Positions 1 to 10,933 of a DNA stretch of 64,000 nucleotides are shown piece after piece. The DNA comes from Pohlia nutans (lineage: Eukaryota > Streptophyta > Bryopsida > Bryales > Mniaceae). The stretch lies in NCBI GenBank assembly GCA_022496805.1, contig CM040106.1, forward strand, positions 3,100,001 to 3,164,000, given 5' to 3'. Both the position numbers and the translations under genes were made by a program. The notes under the pieces are model-generated. The model had not been told where the DNA came from. It ran no database searches and was given only the letters and a program-made list of their open reading frames with translations. Each line of letters starts with the position of its first letter. Positions within the stretch are counted from its first letter, which is position 1.

Positions 1-559
1 ATATATATCTTTGTCATTGATTTCAAAAAGCTTTTGGACTTGATAATGCAACACAACCCTTCATAAACGAAGAATATAGTTAGCGCGCTCAACAAATTGC
101 TATAGGCACTAGAGATTGTTCTAATTGTAATGACAATCTTTATGCACCTCTATGGTAAGAACGTATTATTATATTGTACGTAGTACAAAGCCTTTCATTG
201 TGAATCACTAAGAATTTGGTCATTGTATTCTATGTGCTCTACCTTGTCTGTTTGTTTATATTTTGAAGTCCTGCATTATGTATTTTTGTATCTCGTATAT
301 GGTTAGAAGTACTTTGGAGAGGGTGTATCATTGTTTGCAATATTAGATTGGATGTAAAGGTATAAAAATACAACAATATAAAAGGAGAATGGGATGTAAG
401 TTAAAACTTTGAATTTGAATATTGTGTGTTTGCAATAGTCAGGAACGCTAGTGCCAGAATTTAAATGTATTGTTCTTTAACATTGCATATTGACTAGTTC
501 TACTAAGTTGCAGACTGAGCAAGTACATCAATTCCTTGAAAAGAGGTACAACTGCCCTT
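1..559. other. AT-rich stretch without a recognisable gene
   Basis: No open frame of note and no clear repeat. It precedes decayed Ty3/gypsy coding sequence on the plus strand, so it may be the more degraded upstream part of the same retrotransposon, but no motif supports this directly. Confidence 0.4.
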
Positions 560-970
560 TTGAAAGTCTATTTGAGGTTCTACGAGTTCTTGTAAGTAAA
601 GCATGAATGAGGTCAAACGACAATGTGTATTGACTATCGTGTTCTACACAAAGTATCAATTAACAACAATTACCCACTTCTGAGAGTGCATTACTTATAG
701 GAAGAAAAAGGGTATATTGATTGGTTAGTTTGGAGCATACTTTGAGAAAGGAGTTAGGACTAGAAAGAAAAATAAAGGCGGAAATTGTCTTGGTCTAGCC
801 ATTGGACGTTTGAGACTCTAAAGGGAATTTTCTCCATTTCAAAGGCAATGAAGTATCCTCTGTTTGACAAAGAATTTGAGGTTCCTATGGATGCACGTGA
901 CTTTGGCGTTGGAATTGTCGTCATGCAACATAGCCTACAACAAAATGGAATCACGGGCAACACTATCTGA
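560..970 (+). pseudogene. Ty3/gypsy reverse transcriptase / RNase H fragment
   Basis: A decayed piece of retrotransposon pol. Reading through frame changes, about 600-690 gives MCIDYRVLHKVSINNNYPL, which matches the Ty3/gypsy reverse-transcriptase motif usually seen as MCVDYRALNKVTIKNRYPLP. Further on (about 797-950) the open frame has TFETLKG, then FEVPMDARDFGVGIVVMQ, which matches the start of the gypsy RNase H domain (usually TDASDFAIGAVLMQ), with the first catalytic Asp inside MDARD. The parts between are compressed or lost, including the YxDD region, so the element cannot be functional. No LTR was found on either side. The family is Ty3/gypsy by motif; the clade is not resolvable here. 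Confidence 0.7.
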
Positions 971-1270
971 ACCTACATGTCCAACAAAGAATCATTAATG
1001 TGTTTTTCAACAACATGAAGAAGAAGAAAATTAATCAAATACATGTACAAAAAAGGAATAAAGTATAGGAAGTGATTTACACCATACTGCCAAAACTACA
1101 GCATAGCTCTCACGGTCACGAGTGCAATATCAAACGGAAGTGCCCTTTTGATATCAGATAGTGAAGGAAAAATCTTCGGGTCCATGAGTGCCTAAAGCAC
1201 TCTTTTGAAGATATCGGAGTCTAACTTGAGGGGAATAATATAGCGTCCAATCAGGCGATGCGCATAAATG

Positions 1271-1361
1271 AGACACGGCGCTATTGGATCTTGTTATTTG
1301 ACAAATCAAGTGTCATTGATGTTGTCTTGGACAAATAACAAGATCCAATAGCGCCGTGTCT
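1271..1361. repeat. Perfect 30-bp inverted repeat with a 31-bp loop
   Basis: Bases 1271-1300 are exactly reverse-complementary to 1332-1361 (arm begins AGACACGGCGCTATTGGATC). The arms are much more GC-rich than the surroundings and carry no mismatch, while neighbouring coding fragments are heavily decayed. This suggests a young foldback element or a conserved hairpin. No obvious target-site duplication. Confidence 0.85.
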
Positions 1362-1387
1362 GCATTGACAAAGTTTAAACGGAATCC

Positions 1388-1700
1388 TTAAAATAATACA
1401 AAAAAACACGATGGGTGGAAGAAATTAATGAATGATGGAGAAGGATGTAGGAGAGGAGACAAAATCATTTCCATGCGCGTAGGATCTGTAAAAGAGGTCA
1501 ACCAAAGCTCATTAATGCTCCACCAATCCTTGTACATATTGTAGCCATATTTAGTAGCCCGACCGAGTACATCCTTGCGTATAGATGGACTCTTAGGAAG
1601 GAACATTAAGATAGTTCCATCATTGGACAAATGTTGAACGACAAAAGCAAACATGATCTTTACAAAGTCGTCAACATTGGTTTTGTTCTAGTCGGGAGCT
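1388..1700 (-). pseudogene. Possible methyltransferase-like protein fragment
   Basis: An open minus-strand frame of about 88 codons (1654-1388), extendable upstream to about 1700, reads NVDDFVKIMFAFVVQHLSND, then GTILMFLPKS, then KYGYNMYKDWWSINELWLTS. The pattern of a helix, 'HLSNDGTILMFLP' and a following charged helix resembles the later strands of a Rossmann-type methyltransferase, as carried by some plant and algal transposons. No AdoMet-binding or catalytic motif (such as DPPY/NPPF) is legible upstream, so this is a tentative fold-level guess. The end of the frame becomes low complexity. Confidence 0.3.
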
Positions 1701-2797
1701 GAAGTAATGCAAAATTTATATAGTCTTGGAAAAGGGCTCATATATACATTGTTTAATTCTAGTCAAGAAAAATCCAGATGGGCATCTCTAGCTGAATTTT
1801 TGACCGCGGGGGATTCTAAGTGAAATCAACGGGGGATCCACTAATAGAACGCCTTCTATAAGTGGCTGTGCCGTGACAACTTGGATGATTTCTAACTTTG
1901 AGAGAATCGGGACCCTTGTAAGATGAAATCAACAAAAGATTTCCTAATGGAAAGCCATCTACTAGTGGCATCCTCCCTCAAGATTGGCCCCCCTTGTTGT
2001 AACGGTACAAGCTAAGCCAACTTATCAAATCATCAAGAACATGACTCACTACAACTAAGTAATCAAGCCTTTGCTTGAATCCACAATCTATTATGTGCAT
2101 TTTTTTCAAAGAATGATTCTACTGACCTATATCTAAAATAAAGAAGAATTTAGTTGAAACTTATAGGCATCATCTTATTGGGGGTTCCTCCAATGGATTC
2201 AGCCGCGACGTAGATAAAATATATGGAACAATTTTTTATTACACAAGATGAATCATACAATGTACAACGCTACACTTAAGGCTGCGTCAACCACTCTTTA
2301 CATCCTGTACAGCTAAATGATCAAAGCTAATGCAAACACGCTTAGTATATCAAAACTTTAAAAAATTTGGCTTAAATTTTCCATCCATCTCATTCTCCTC
2401 AAGAAATCTTTTCACTGATATAACAAACTTTCCACGGTTTGGCACCAACTTTCACAAATACTTCACAATACTAATAATCAAAGCAAGGATGAGTTGAAAA
2501 ACTCAATATTTATAATATAATAACTATAAACAAACAAGGGCCAAATCAATTGTTCTAAAGCTCAGCCACCCAACTATAAAGAAGAGATCACATAAGAAGT
2601 GTGTCTACCTTTTTACTCCCGAGCCTTATATGCTAGTTCCTTCTCAAAAGGAACTAGAGTCTACTTCTAGTCTTTTTACTTTCTATTCCAAACTTAAATT
2701 TAAGTCATAGATCTTTCTATCCTTTACTCCTATATCTAGAGTAATCTTATCTCTTTACCATCTAAATATGATAATTCCAATGCACCTTGTTAACTCC
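1701..2797. other. Intergenic, no recognisable gene
   Basis: AT-rich sequence with scattered stops in all frames. No tandem repeat or terminal inverted repeat could be assigned before the MITE that starts at 2798. Confidence 0.4.
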
Positions 2798-3068
2798 CTC
2801 GGGGGGTGCACTCTACATTATGTTTGAGAATTACGTGCGTTCATGACCCCTTCTAAAAACCCCCTGTATATAAGAGGTTATTCGTCTAAAATACCTATGT
2901 ATACAGATGTATTCTGTTTTAAATATATGCTTAGTGTAGGTATACGTGAATATTTTCAATTCTAAATGTGTTTATTGTATGTATACGTAATACGGCGGTG
3001 TTCAAATTAATACCCCTCCTGTGCACTCACGTATACTTGTACATGTTTAGTACAATGCACCCCCCGAG
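2798..3068. mobile_element. MITE, CTCGGGGGGTGCAC family, copy 1 (8-bp TSD)
   Basis: The element begins CTCGGGGGGTGCACT and ends GTGCACCCCCCGAG-like (TGCACCCCCCGAG), and is flanked by an exact 8-bp direct repeat TTAACTCC (2790-2797 and 3069-3076). Length 271 bp, no coding capacity. An 8-bp duplication is typical of hAT-type transposition, though P-like or other families can also give 8 bp. Two further copies are at 42890-43176 and 48171-48868. Confidence 0.88.
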
Positions 3069-3119
3069 TTAACTCCAATGCAACTCATTAAATATAGAAT
3101 AGTCTAACTCCAACCACCT

Positions 3120-3330
3120 CATCTTGAGTTGTTTAATTCTTGTGCACATGTTCTCAATTTGGAGTGGTCTAACTCCAGTGCATCTTGAGTTGTCTAACTC
3201 TTGTGCACCTCATCTTGAGTTGTCTAACTCTTGTGCATATGTTCTCGATTTGGAGTGGTCTAACTCCAGTGCACTAAATATGGAGCTGTCGAAAACCTGT
3301 GCACATGTTGTCGACTTGGAGTTTTCTCAC
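3120..3330. repeat. Degenerate tandem repeat (GAGTTGTCTAACTCTTGTGCA type)
   Basis: The unit 'GAGTTGTCTAACTCTTGTGC' or 'GAGTGGTCTAACTCCAGTGC' recurs about six times with alternating linkers (CATCTT, ATGTTCTCGATTTG). Each unit holds the small palindrome 'GAGT..TCTAACTC'. The adjacent TSD of the 2798-3068 MITE (TTAACTCC) fits within the same unit, so the MITE may have landed in this repeat. Confidence 0.75.
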
Positions 3331-3467
3331 TCTAGTCCATCCATCTTTATCTTCTCTCATCCTCTACTTACACACTACTTTATGTGATTAAAAGATTCAT
3401 TCATCTATCATATATCTATAGTTACCTTACAATGTCCCCCTTCCATTAAATGTCATTGTCATTAATG

Positions 3468-3735
3468 ACAAGGTAGGGTAATTTCTTCTGAAATCAACTT
3501 TTCTTTTCCAATAAGCTTTTTGTTCAGGATAACCTTTCCTATTCACATAGAAACTACGGAATGTCTTATTCCTCAGATGTTGATTCTTCATCTTCAAAAT
3601 CTTCTCATGTTAAGTAAGTAGTTCTCCCTTAGGAGCAACTTTTGGAAGATTAGGCATAATATATTAGGATCAGATACATACTTGCTCAAAAAACTAACAT
3701 GAAATACATTATGTATCTGCCAATCTTTTGGTAAC
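3468..3735 (-). pseudogene. Ty3/gypsy chromovirus integrase C-terminus and chromodomain fragment
   Basis: On the minus strand, 3735 downward reads LPKDWQIHNVFHVSFLSKYV, the end of Ty3/gypsy integrase (usually LPxxWKIHPVFHVSLLKPYV). After a frame change, about 3597-3468 reads KILKMKNQHLRNKTFRSFYV followed by NRKGYPEQKAYWKRKVDF, which matches the chromodomain found at the end of chromovirus pol (VKWKGYPxxxATWE). LINE copy A joins it directly at about 3736, so the LINE inserted into, or next to, this older element. It is on the opposite strand from the reverse-transcriptase fragment at 560-970, so the two are probably separate insertions. Confidence 0.75.
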
Positions 3736-3982
3736 AGATAAATAGATAACTCCAACCCTATTTCGGGGCCGACGTGAATAAAGTGTCCGTTCGTAATGTC
3801 AATGACCCCGTGTCTACCGGACAAGGGGACATTGGGACAATACTACTCTCCCCTTTCAATTATGGACACTATAGTAACCGAAACGAAGTAACAGTAACAG
3901 TGACATAATACACTAACAGAGTACTAAACGTTGGATGCTAGTTTTAATAAAGGTATGATTTGAGTTAAGTATTATCAACAAG

Positions 3983-4940
3983 TCATGAGTTCTTTGGTTG
4001 GTTGGTGAAAGGGCGTTGTATCACATTTATATTGTTCGAGTTCGAAACCAATTGGGCTCGTTGAGTAGTAGTGTGATGCACATGGCTTAGTGCTGCTAGT
4101 GAGTTATCATGGCAGGAAAGTTGTACCGACCAACCGGCCCGTCCTATTCCCTGAGACAAGTGTTTGTGTTGAGCTAGTGTTTGAAAAGAGTGGCTAGCAG
4201 TGGTTTTTACCACTAACCTCCTTCTTTTAATGTACCATTCTGTTGGTATTGGCTGATTATTTTCTACATGTCTTTTGTGTAAAAGGATTGATCCAACATA
4301 TTCTATGGGAATGGTGTTTATTTCTTTGAATGTGTGCTTTATGGAGGTTTCGTAGATGTTAAATTCTGTTTCTAGTTGTTTCATTGAGGGGACATGTGTA
4401 GTTCTTCGGGCTCCAGCAGTGATGACTATAATTGGGTCTACTTTCCAACCTTGTTGTATGATATTATTAATTAGAGGTTGGTATTCTAGAGTTTTTTTTC
4501 CTATTGTTTCTAGTGAAAATCTGTCGTTTGTGTATGTGAATTCTATAAATTGTATGGTTAGGTTTTCATTGGGATTTATTGGAGGCGGACTTTCGTATGG
4601 GAGGCCTTTAATGCATGGTATCTCTAGTTTGAATCTGGCATGACATTGACATCTTTGTTGACCACAAGTACATGCTAATAGCCATGGAGGAACTGTGTTT
4701 TCTTATGGGTTATTATTAAATGTACCCGCATTCATGAGGGTCTAGCATCTTGATTTATTCGAGGATAGTATTAGTTTTCTTATTTCCCAAACTATTTTGT
4801 TGTGTCTTTTGGTTCTTAGTGCGTGTATATGGAGTTGTTTGCAGAGTAAGAGTACATGCAGCCATGTGTTTGCATCTTGTGAGTTACAAATGGGACACGT
4901 TTTTGAAGGGAATCTTTGTATATGAAAAATTAATTGTTTT
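3983..4940 (-). pseudogene. LINE A ORF2 C-terminus: CCHC zinc motif and restriction-like nuclease
   Basis: Reading down from 4940, the protein has a zinc motif C-P-I-C-N-(9)-H-(4)-C (about 4850-4905), an RHN-type segment, then the block where copy B has KPD; in A this reads RFKLEI, so the PD pair is lost. Then come FIEFTYTNDR, EYQPLINNIIQQGW, and ITAGARRTTH (about 4395-4570). CCHC, RHN, (K/R)PD, E and KY in this order is the restriction-like endonuclease (RLE) arrangement of early-branching LINEs such as R2, and of the C-terminus of Dualen/RandI. Downstream, 4384-3983 stays open but runs into what is 3' UTR in copy B, so that part is probably not coding. Confidence 0.72.
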
Positions 4941-5866
4941 CAGGCGTTTCCCATGTATTGGCCGGTTCTAAATTTTAGTATGCTTGTTTTTTGTGAGTCT
5001 ATTATTTTTAGGTTATTCCAAAAATCATTCGATATTTCGTTATCTATGATGGGGTTCATGGTCCATTTGTTGATGTTGGAGAAGTCTTTTGCCAATATTT
5101 CTGGATTATTTTTTTGGTCATATTTATTTATGTATTCATCCAAACATCTAACTGGTCCTTTGTCAGGTCTTTCATTACGACCTGGCCATGTGTCTTTTTG
5201 AAAGTAATAGGATGTAGTGTGTGCGAATTCATGTGGTTTGGCAGCAAATTGGTAGTTTCTTTTTGTGGTACCATTTTTTGCTAGTTGGTCTGCTTGTTCG
5301 TTTCCGTTGATTTTAGCGTGTGCTTTAACTTTATATGTTGTGGTGGATTGTGTATGTTTTTCTAGCATTTCTACCATTTCTTTTATTATGGTTTTATTAG
5401 CATGGTTGTTTTTTTGGATTGGTTGTTTTAGTTGTGTGTTTAGAACGTGTATGCAATTGAGACAATCTCTAAAGATATGTGCAGTTTCATTTATATATTT
5501 GGTGGTAATCAGTGAAAGTGTTTCATGTATGGCCATTAGTTCTGCTGTAAAACATGTTTGTAATCCAAGTAATCTTTTAGATATTTGAGCTTCTAGTTTA
5601 GTTGGTTTATAGATCCCATATCCTGCTTTTTCTTTTTTCCAATGTCCATTGTTATCTTCTTTTGGTGGTACAAAAGATCCATCTGTGTAATAGCTGTATA
5701 GTGGTGGAAATTTTAATGTGGTGTTTATTTCATAGTTTGGTAATGGTATTATGTCTATGTTTTGTGAGATGTTATATGGTGGGTATATTAGTTTGTTCCA
5801 TTTTGTGCTTTTATTAACTTTTGTATTAGGTGGTGTAGGTGGTGCTATTCTTATGTGGTGTTGCAA
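4941..5866 (-). pseudogene. LINE A ORF2: RNase H domain
   Basis: An open frame of 308 codons. RNase H motifs in order: YYTDGSF (first Asp), AELMAIHETL (Glu), DCLNCIHVL (third acidic position), and VKAHAKINGNEQADQLAKNG (His and last Asp). All four catalytic acidic residues and the His are present, so the domain itself looks intact in A. After it the chain continues through a linker of about 100 residues to KTSILKFRTGQYMGNA just before the zinc motif. The domain sits between reverse transcriptase and zinc motif, as in Dualen/RandI and I-type LINEs. Within this frame I see no stop; the element as a whole is broken elsewhere. Confidence 0.85.
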
Positions 5867-7318
5867 TATTTGTAAGTTTTCAATTGTTGTGTTTATTGTG
5901 CCAATAATGATATTTTGACGGTGAATACACCATATGTGTACTTCAAGTGGTTCAGTTTGGGTTTTGTTGGGTTCTAATGAGATTGTTGGTTCCTCATATG
6001 TAATGGGGTTAGCAGCAAAATGTATAATAGCGTGTGTGTCCGGGAAGGGTCCACTGTATAGTGAGATTTTGGTACCAGTTGGTGTCTAGTATTGTCAAAA
6101 TGGTGATAGTTTCTGGGTCTTGTTTTGCTGCTAGTCGTGCCCAGTGTATTGCTTGTTGTGCTATTCTGGCATCGAATGAGTGGGCATATCCGATACCTTT
6201 CCATTCGTATCGAAAGGTTGTACCTAATAAGCCAAAAATCTTGTCTCTGGTGAATGTTGAGCAAAATTGTGTGATTTTCGTAGAACATGTTATTGGTGAA
6301 GAAAAGTAGGAGTGTGTTATAATATTAAATGTTGTTATTAGTGTGTTTAAAATGCTAGTTGGTATGGTATGTTGCGTTGTTTTTATTGAATCTTTTTTGT
6401 GGTCTTTGTGTTCATATCTTTGGTATGACCAAACTACTTCTGTTTCAAATGTTCGTGTAGGAGGTACTAGTCTGTGTATTGTATTTGTTTTTGTTATATT
6501 GTTGCCATAACCATTTTATTCTTATAGTTGGGATGGTGGTGATATATTTACCGGTGTCATTGTATATGTGGGTTTTGTCATTTTGTATTTGGATGGTACA
6601 TTTGTTTGTGCTTATGTCTCTTTCTGGGTTGCATTCTATTATGGATGTTAGAACGCAGGGGATTATTGTTGGAGGTGGGATGTATCTTGTGTCTCTGTTT
6701 TGTGCGGGTATAAATCGAGTGTTTATGATATTTTGATAGTGTCTATTTTGATGGTTTGTCTAGTATTTTGTAAGTAAGTTTAGATTGTGATGTGATTACT
6801 GTTGGTAGGTTAAGTGGAAATAATTTACGTTGTTCCATCCATTCATTGTATGTTATATTGTTTGGGATTATCCATTGGCATAGATATGTGTTGTTTTTAT
6901 TTTATATTTTATATTTTATATTTGTCTTTTGTTGTAAATGTTTTATGATTTAATATTGTGTAGATGGAGAATCTTATAGGATCATTTTTATATTTTGTGG
7001 TGGGGCTGGTTGTTGTGGTTGTAATGGCAGAGAAATGTGTAGGGGGTTTACTAGTGTTCTAGGTAATATTCTGTGGTTGTTTATTTTATATCTTTCTTTT
7101 AGTGTACGGAGTGGTAAGTGTATTTGGCATATGTTTGGGCACTCTGAGGTGTATTTTGGGTAACAAAAGAGTTGTTCTGCTATGTATAGTGCGCTTTTTT
7201 CTAATTTAGTTGGGTTTTGGTAGTATATTTTAAATTCTTCTAGTGACATTAGGTTTGTACCGTAGGGAAGAATGATGTGTTTTATTTTATAGATGTTATG
7301 TGCCAGTATTTTGTTCAA
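5867..7318 (-). pseudogene. LINE A ORF2: linker with methyltransferase-like segment
   Basis: This connects the reverse transcriptase to RNase H. The first part (7318-6974) has FKIYYQNPTKLEKSALYIAE and a Cys-rich CPNICQIHLPLRTLKERY segment, conserved in copy B. About 6290-6040 reads TFTRDKIFGLLGTTF, EWKGIGYAHSFDA, AIHWARLAAKQDPETITIL, DTNWYQNL, then a frame change. The order 'FG...', a HPF/NPPF-like position, an amphipathic helix, a hydrophobic strand and W resembles PCIF1-like and other adenine-N6 methyltransferase folds, but the usual NPPF is not present (AHSF here, AHPY in B). Function is unproven; an ancient, catalytically dead fold is possible. Confidence 0.45.
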
Positions 7319-8450
7319 TAATTAAATAAAAATTTGTGGGTCTAAGTGTAAGAGTTCAGCTATAGTTTTAGATCTCCATTTGTGTTCTAGCTTGGTAATG
7401 TGAAGTTGGAAGTTTTCTTCTGTGCTATTTAGGTGTACACTAGCGGCTGTTTTTATAGGAAATAATGTTCATGTTGTCGGTGATCTAATGTAGTTTTGGT
7501 GTTTGATTCTCGGAATGCTTCGGCTCCACCGGCTTTAGCGAGTATATGTTGTATTAGTCGCTTATATATTATTCCTAATCGTCCTGTGTCATTAAGTGCG
7601 TTTCTAAGTTGTTCACCAACACATCTGAGGTAGGCAAGTTTTGATGAGAAGGCTTCTAACCCAAATAAATCATGAGGGAGTTGGGTTATTATGTTTGTTG
7701 TACTTTTAGGGAGTCCGCATGTTGTTTTTTGGGTTGCAATAATTTTTTGTCTAGTTTTTTTATAGTTGGTTGAGAGTATGGAACTGCAAAGAAGCTGTAG
7801 GCTATGCTTGCTCTGATTACTGTGTCGACCATGTTGATTTTTTGTTTGATAGTGACAGGACATTTTGATAGTTGTTTAATTGGTCTGTTACTTTAGCTGT
7901 GGTGATATGTGTTTGGCGCTTCCATTTTAGTCATAGGACCAATTGTATGCCTAAGTAGACATAAGGTTCATTTTGATGTAGTATTGGTAGCGTTTGGTTC
8001 TTGTAGCTGATTTTCTGGGTTGGCATGTGGTTTTTGAATTTGTTTCGTGACAACACATTTTGTGACTCCTAGGTCCATGCCTGCCCATTCACAGAATTTG
8101 TCGATTTTGTTTTGTTGTATTTGTAGTGATTTTGTATTATTTGATATAGCTGCTAGGTCATCTGTGTATCTTGCAGAGCTAATTTTTATTTTTGATGTAC
8201 CAAATGTGTATCCATTTTCCCCTCTTTGTAACCATCTTAAGAGTAGTTCTAAGAATATAAAGAAAAGATATGGGCTAAGTGTGTCTCCTTGTATAGTTCC
8301 TCTTTGGATTGGTATTGGTTATATTTTGCCAAAGTGTTCTCCGGTGAATATAGTGTTTGAGTATGAGTAAATATTTCCAACTAATATTATTGCGTCTTTA
8401 GGGAAGCTGAGGTCTTTCATTGTAGCTAGTAATCTTGCATGATCTAATGA
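7319..8450 (-). pseudogene. LINE A ORF2: reverse transcriptase motifs B, C and thumb
   Basis: On the minus strand the catalytic box C reads RYTDDLA (codons at 8157-8168), so both catalytic Asp residues are kept. Upstream, the GTIQGDT-like box B and FLRWLQRG equivalents are visible at 8220-8310. Downstream, 7863-7453 matches the thumb region of copy B (KKTRQKIIATQKTTCGLPKS; QLPHDLFGLEAFSSKLAYLR). The frame changes at several points, so the coding sequence is broken. The left boundary of box A falls at the duplication GATCTAATGA, where copy B entered. Confidence 0.82.
8441..8450. repeat. Left target-site duplication of LINE copy B
   Basis: GATCTAATGA here recurs at 24385-24394. Joining the flanks restores the reverse-transcriptase motif A of copy A (YIDFKNAFDSLDH), confirming this as the insertion point. 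Confidence 0.9.
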
Positions 8451-9007
8451 GATTGGGCTCAAAAGTGTTCAAAAGTGCAACATTATAGAACGATGAGGGC
8501 GAAAACTTAGACACGTTGAGGGCGGCGGAAGCATGCACTGAAGGCAGGTGGGTGTGATCTAGATTGACGCAAGCTGGGCTGCGACTCGATTGTGTTGAAG
8601 GAATGCTGAGCGTGGCCGTGGATGTTGGCACTAGATTGAGATCTGCAGCAGTAAGGAGCTAGACGCACACGCAAAAGCAACATACGACCATTGTGGAGCG
8701 CTCATCGGAGGAGCGTGCTAGTGTGCAGGCTGGGCTGCCAGGTAGCAGGTTTGATTTGCAAGCTTACACTCCCACTATCAGATCTGATACTTGCTAGTGT
8801 TGAAAAATAGAGTTACATATTCCTATGCTAGTACGCAGGCTGGGCTGCATTGTATTAGACTCAGGTTCCTTACAGTTTTATCTTCTCCCTCGCATTAGTA
8901 AGGCATAAAGTTGGTATGCAAATCAGATCCGATAGTGGCTTGCGCGACAGCATATCGCTAACCCACTTCCCCACAGAGTAGTTGGATCTGTGGACACTCA
9001 GTAGCCG
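8451..9007 (+). promoter_or_regulatory. LINE B 5' leader (probable internal promoter region)
   Basis: The first 557 bases after the duplication have no long open frame and are more GC-rich than ORF2. GCAGGCTGGGCTGC-like words recur three times (about 8575, 8720, 8835), and the palindromic ATCAGATCTGAT (about 8778) has a near match at about 8924 (ATCAGATCCGAT). LINE 5' ends normally carry an internal promoter, so that role is inferred from position only. Confidence 0.5.
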
Positions 9008-10862
9008 GTGATACTTCACTCTTCTTGCCATCCCTGCTCCCTTATGCGCTTCAGATTTGGATTAGGCCCGCTCAGTTCATTCATAACTCACCTACCAGAA
9101 AGCACAGCCGAAACCGTCAACTCCGACAAACAAGCATTCGAGAACTTCAAGAAGCAGATCGGCGCCTGTCGCAGGCTCCTCCTGCTAAACCTTCAGCTAA
9201 TTTCTCTCAACTCTACCATCATTCTGTCTTTATTGTTTTCAATCTCTCACATTTTCTGCATTCCTTTTGATCAAACTTGCATCGGTCCCATAGTGCGCAT
9301 CAACACTTATCTAGCAGAGACCATAGATATGCAAGCTTTACCTTGCGCAGATAGCAGCAACACTTGCACGCACCAAGACCACCGGCACGAGACAGCCAAA
9401 ATCAAACACCGGCATCAGATCTCGCACCACAGCGAGACACTCACGAGATCTTCAACTGCCCGTCACCCTTCGGAAGAAGTTACGTTCACAACGCATCACA
9501 TTGATAGCAGTGGTGACATAACCGTCCTGCCAGCCCAAGATTGGAGTGGGAATCAGCACAACAAAACTGATCCCAACATCACAAATGCAAGAATCAACAA
9601 CAAACCTCAAAACTACAGGATAGCCCCAACTAGCAGAAGCAACGACCTACAAGCCTCGCATCGTACTAGCCATCTCCAAAACTACAGGAAGTCGCATACA
9701 ACAGCCAATCTTGGTAGCAATCAGAACCGGGAGCAAGCCACCAAACAACGCCGACACAATAGCTCTGCCCCAACGTTCTGCCCAGGTAAAGCTAATCCCT
9801 GCAACCCTAACCCTTATCAATTTTGCACCAGCTCCAAGACTGGCGATTCTCCCGACAGCAATAACGAAGCCAATCCCAACAGCGACATTCTGACAGGTAA
9901 GTGCCCTAACCAACCCCCTTGCAATTACAATTTCAATTATTCCCTGATTTTAGACTACATCAGTAGAATTTCTACGTACTTTGATCAAAACGCGTGGCGG
10001 GTGCATAGTGTGGGGGATACAGGTACCAAACGGCATTCCATTGACTTGAAACAAGCAAACATAGAACCACGCCAGTCGGTATGGATTAGGCCCTCAGACG
10101 ACAACCAAAAGATGGACATTGATGGCGAAACCCTGACTGGCAGCCTTAAGAGGCTGTTAGCAGCCAGAGACGCCAAGAACGCTACTCTCAAGAAGACCAA
10201 GAATAACGCCAATTTAGCGGACAAATCCAGCACACAAGACCAAGACGACAACAACTCTATGGAAATCAAAGACAATAGTGGTAGCAATCAAGTTGCAAAG
10301 ACGAACCAGACCCAAGACGAAGCTGCCGCCGCAAGTCAGAAAGAACGTAGCCGTAAGTCCATTGCCAGCGGCTTCGGGGAGCAGAGATACAAGAACAGCG
10401 AACCAAGGCCGCGGCAACACAACCAACTCCAGGACAGAAGAAAACCGAGACGTCAACAGCCGCGGAAGATCACAGCTGAGAGAAGCCAGACCGGCGAGTA
10501 CAGCAGAAAAAACCAAAGGCGACGTAAACGAAGGCAAGCAAAGCACAGGCGGAGAAAGCAGGGGCGGAGAAAACAGAGGAAGCAAAGAGAAGAACCACGA
10601 ACTAAGAAGACGAGAGCCTTCACAAGACGCAAAAACGAGAATCGGCGCAGCTCTCGAGGAGAGCCGCAACAAAGACGCAGACAGCTCGGAGACGCAAAGC
10701 AGCTCCAATGAGGAAACCAGCGGCGACCAACAACGACCAAGCAACACTCGAGGCCACAACAACGTAGGCGAGGAAACGAAGAAGACAGCAGACGGAACAG
10801 CGAAGGACGTACAACAACAAAAAGGAGCGTGGACGGAATGGCAGCGGCAAGACAACATGTAG
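9008..10862 (+). pseudogene. LINE B ORF1, N-terminal basic low-complexity region
   Basis: A 567-codon frame opens at 9008, and a second frame overlaps its end (10278-10862). The chain is rich in Asn, Gln, Ser and Lys/Arg, with long Arg/Lys-Gln runs from about 10380 on, as expected for a nucleic-acid-binding ORF1 tail. The point SLKRLLAARDA (about 10140) matches SLKRILEKK in copy A, which fixes the frame there. Beyond it, copy A resembles the overlapping frame (ending near 10862) more in its composition, so a frame change near 10300 is likely. No known domain is recognised. The ATG at 9008 is the first long-frame start but is not confirmed by copy A, whose matching part is displaced. Confidence 0.55.
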
Positions 10863-10933
10863 GAAGACAGTGACGACCTTAACTTTGTAACTCCTGGTCA
10901 GAAACCCCCCTCTCTCAAACTGATAGTGTAAAC

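Larger units (their letters stand above)
3736..8450 (-). mobile_element. LINE copy A, 3' part (interrupted by copy B)
   Basis: The 3' half of a very large non-LTR retrotransposon on the minus strand: 3' UTR (about 3736-4240), C-terminal nuclease and zinc motif, RNase H, methyltransferase-like segment, and the second half of the reverse transcriptase. It stops abruptly at 8450 within reverse-transcriptase motif A and continues at 24395 after the 15.9-kb insertion of copy B. The 3' end carries a short degenerate (TCTA/TTAT) tail, then gypsy sequence. Several frame changes and stops make it inactive. Confidence 0.88.

Noticed and set aside
560..3735. The two gypsy fragments as one element
   Set aside because: They lie on opposite strands (RT plus, integrase/chromodomain minus) and no LTR pair was seen.
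9647..10858. Minus-strand frames opposite LINE B ORF1 (Leu/Ser/Val/Arg-rich, up to 214 codons)
   Set aside because: Mirror images of the Lys/Arg/Gln/Asn-rich sense frame; no domain and no conservation in copy A.
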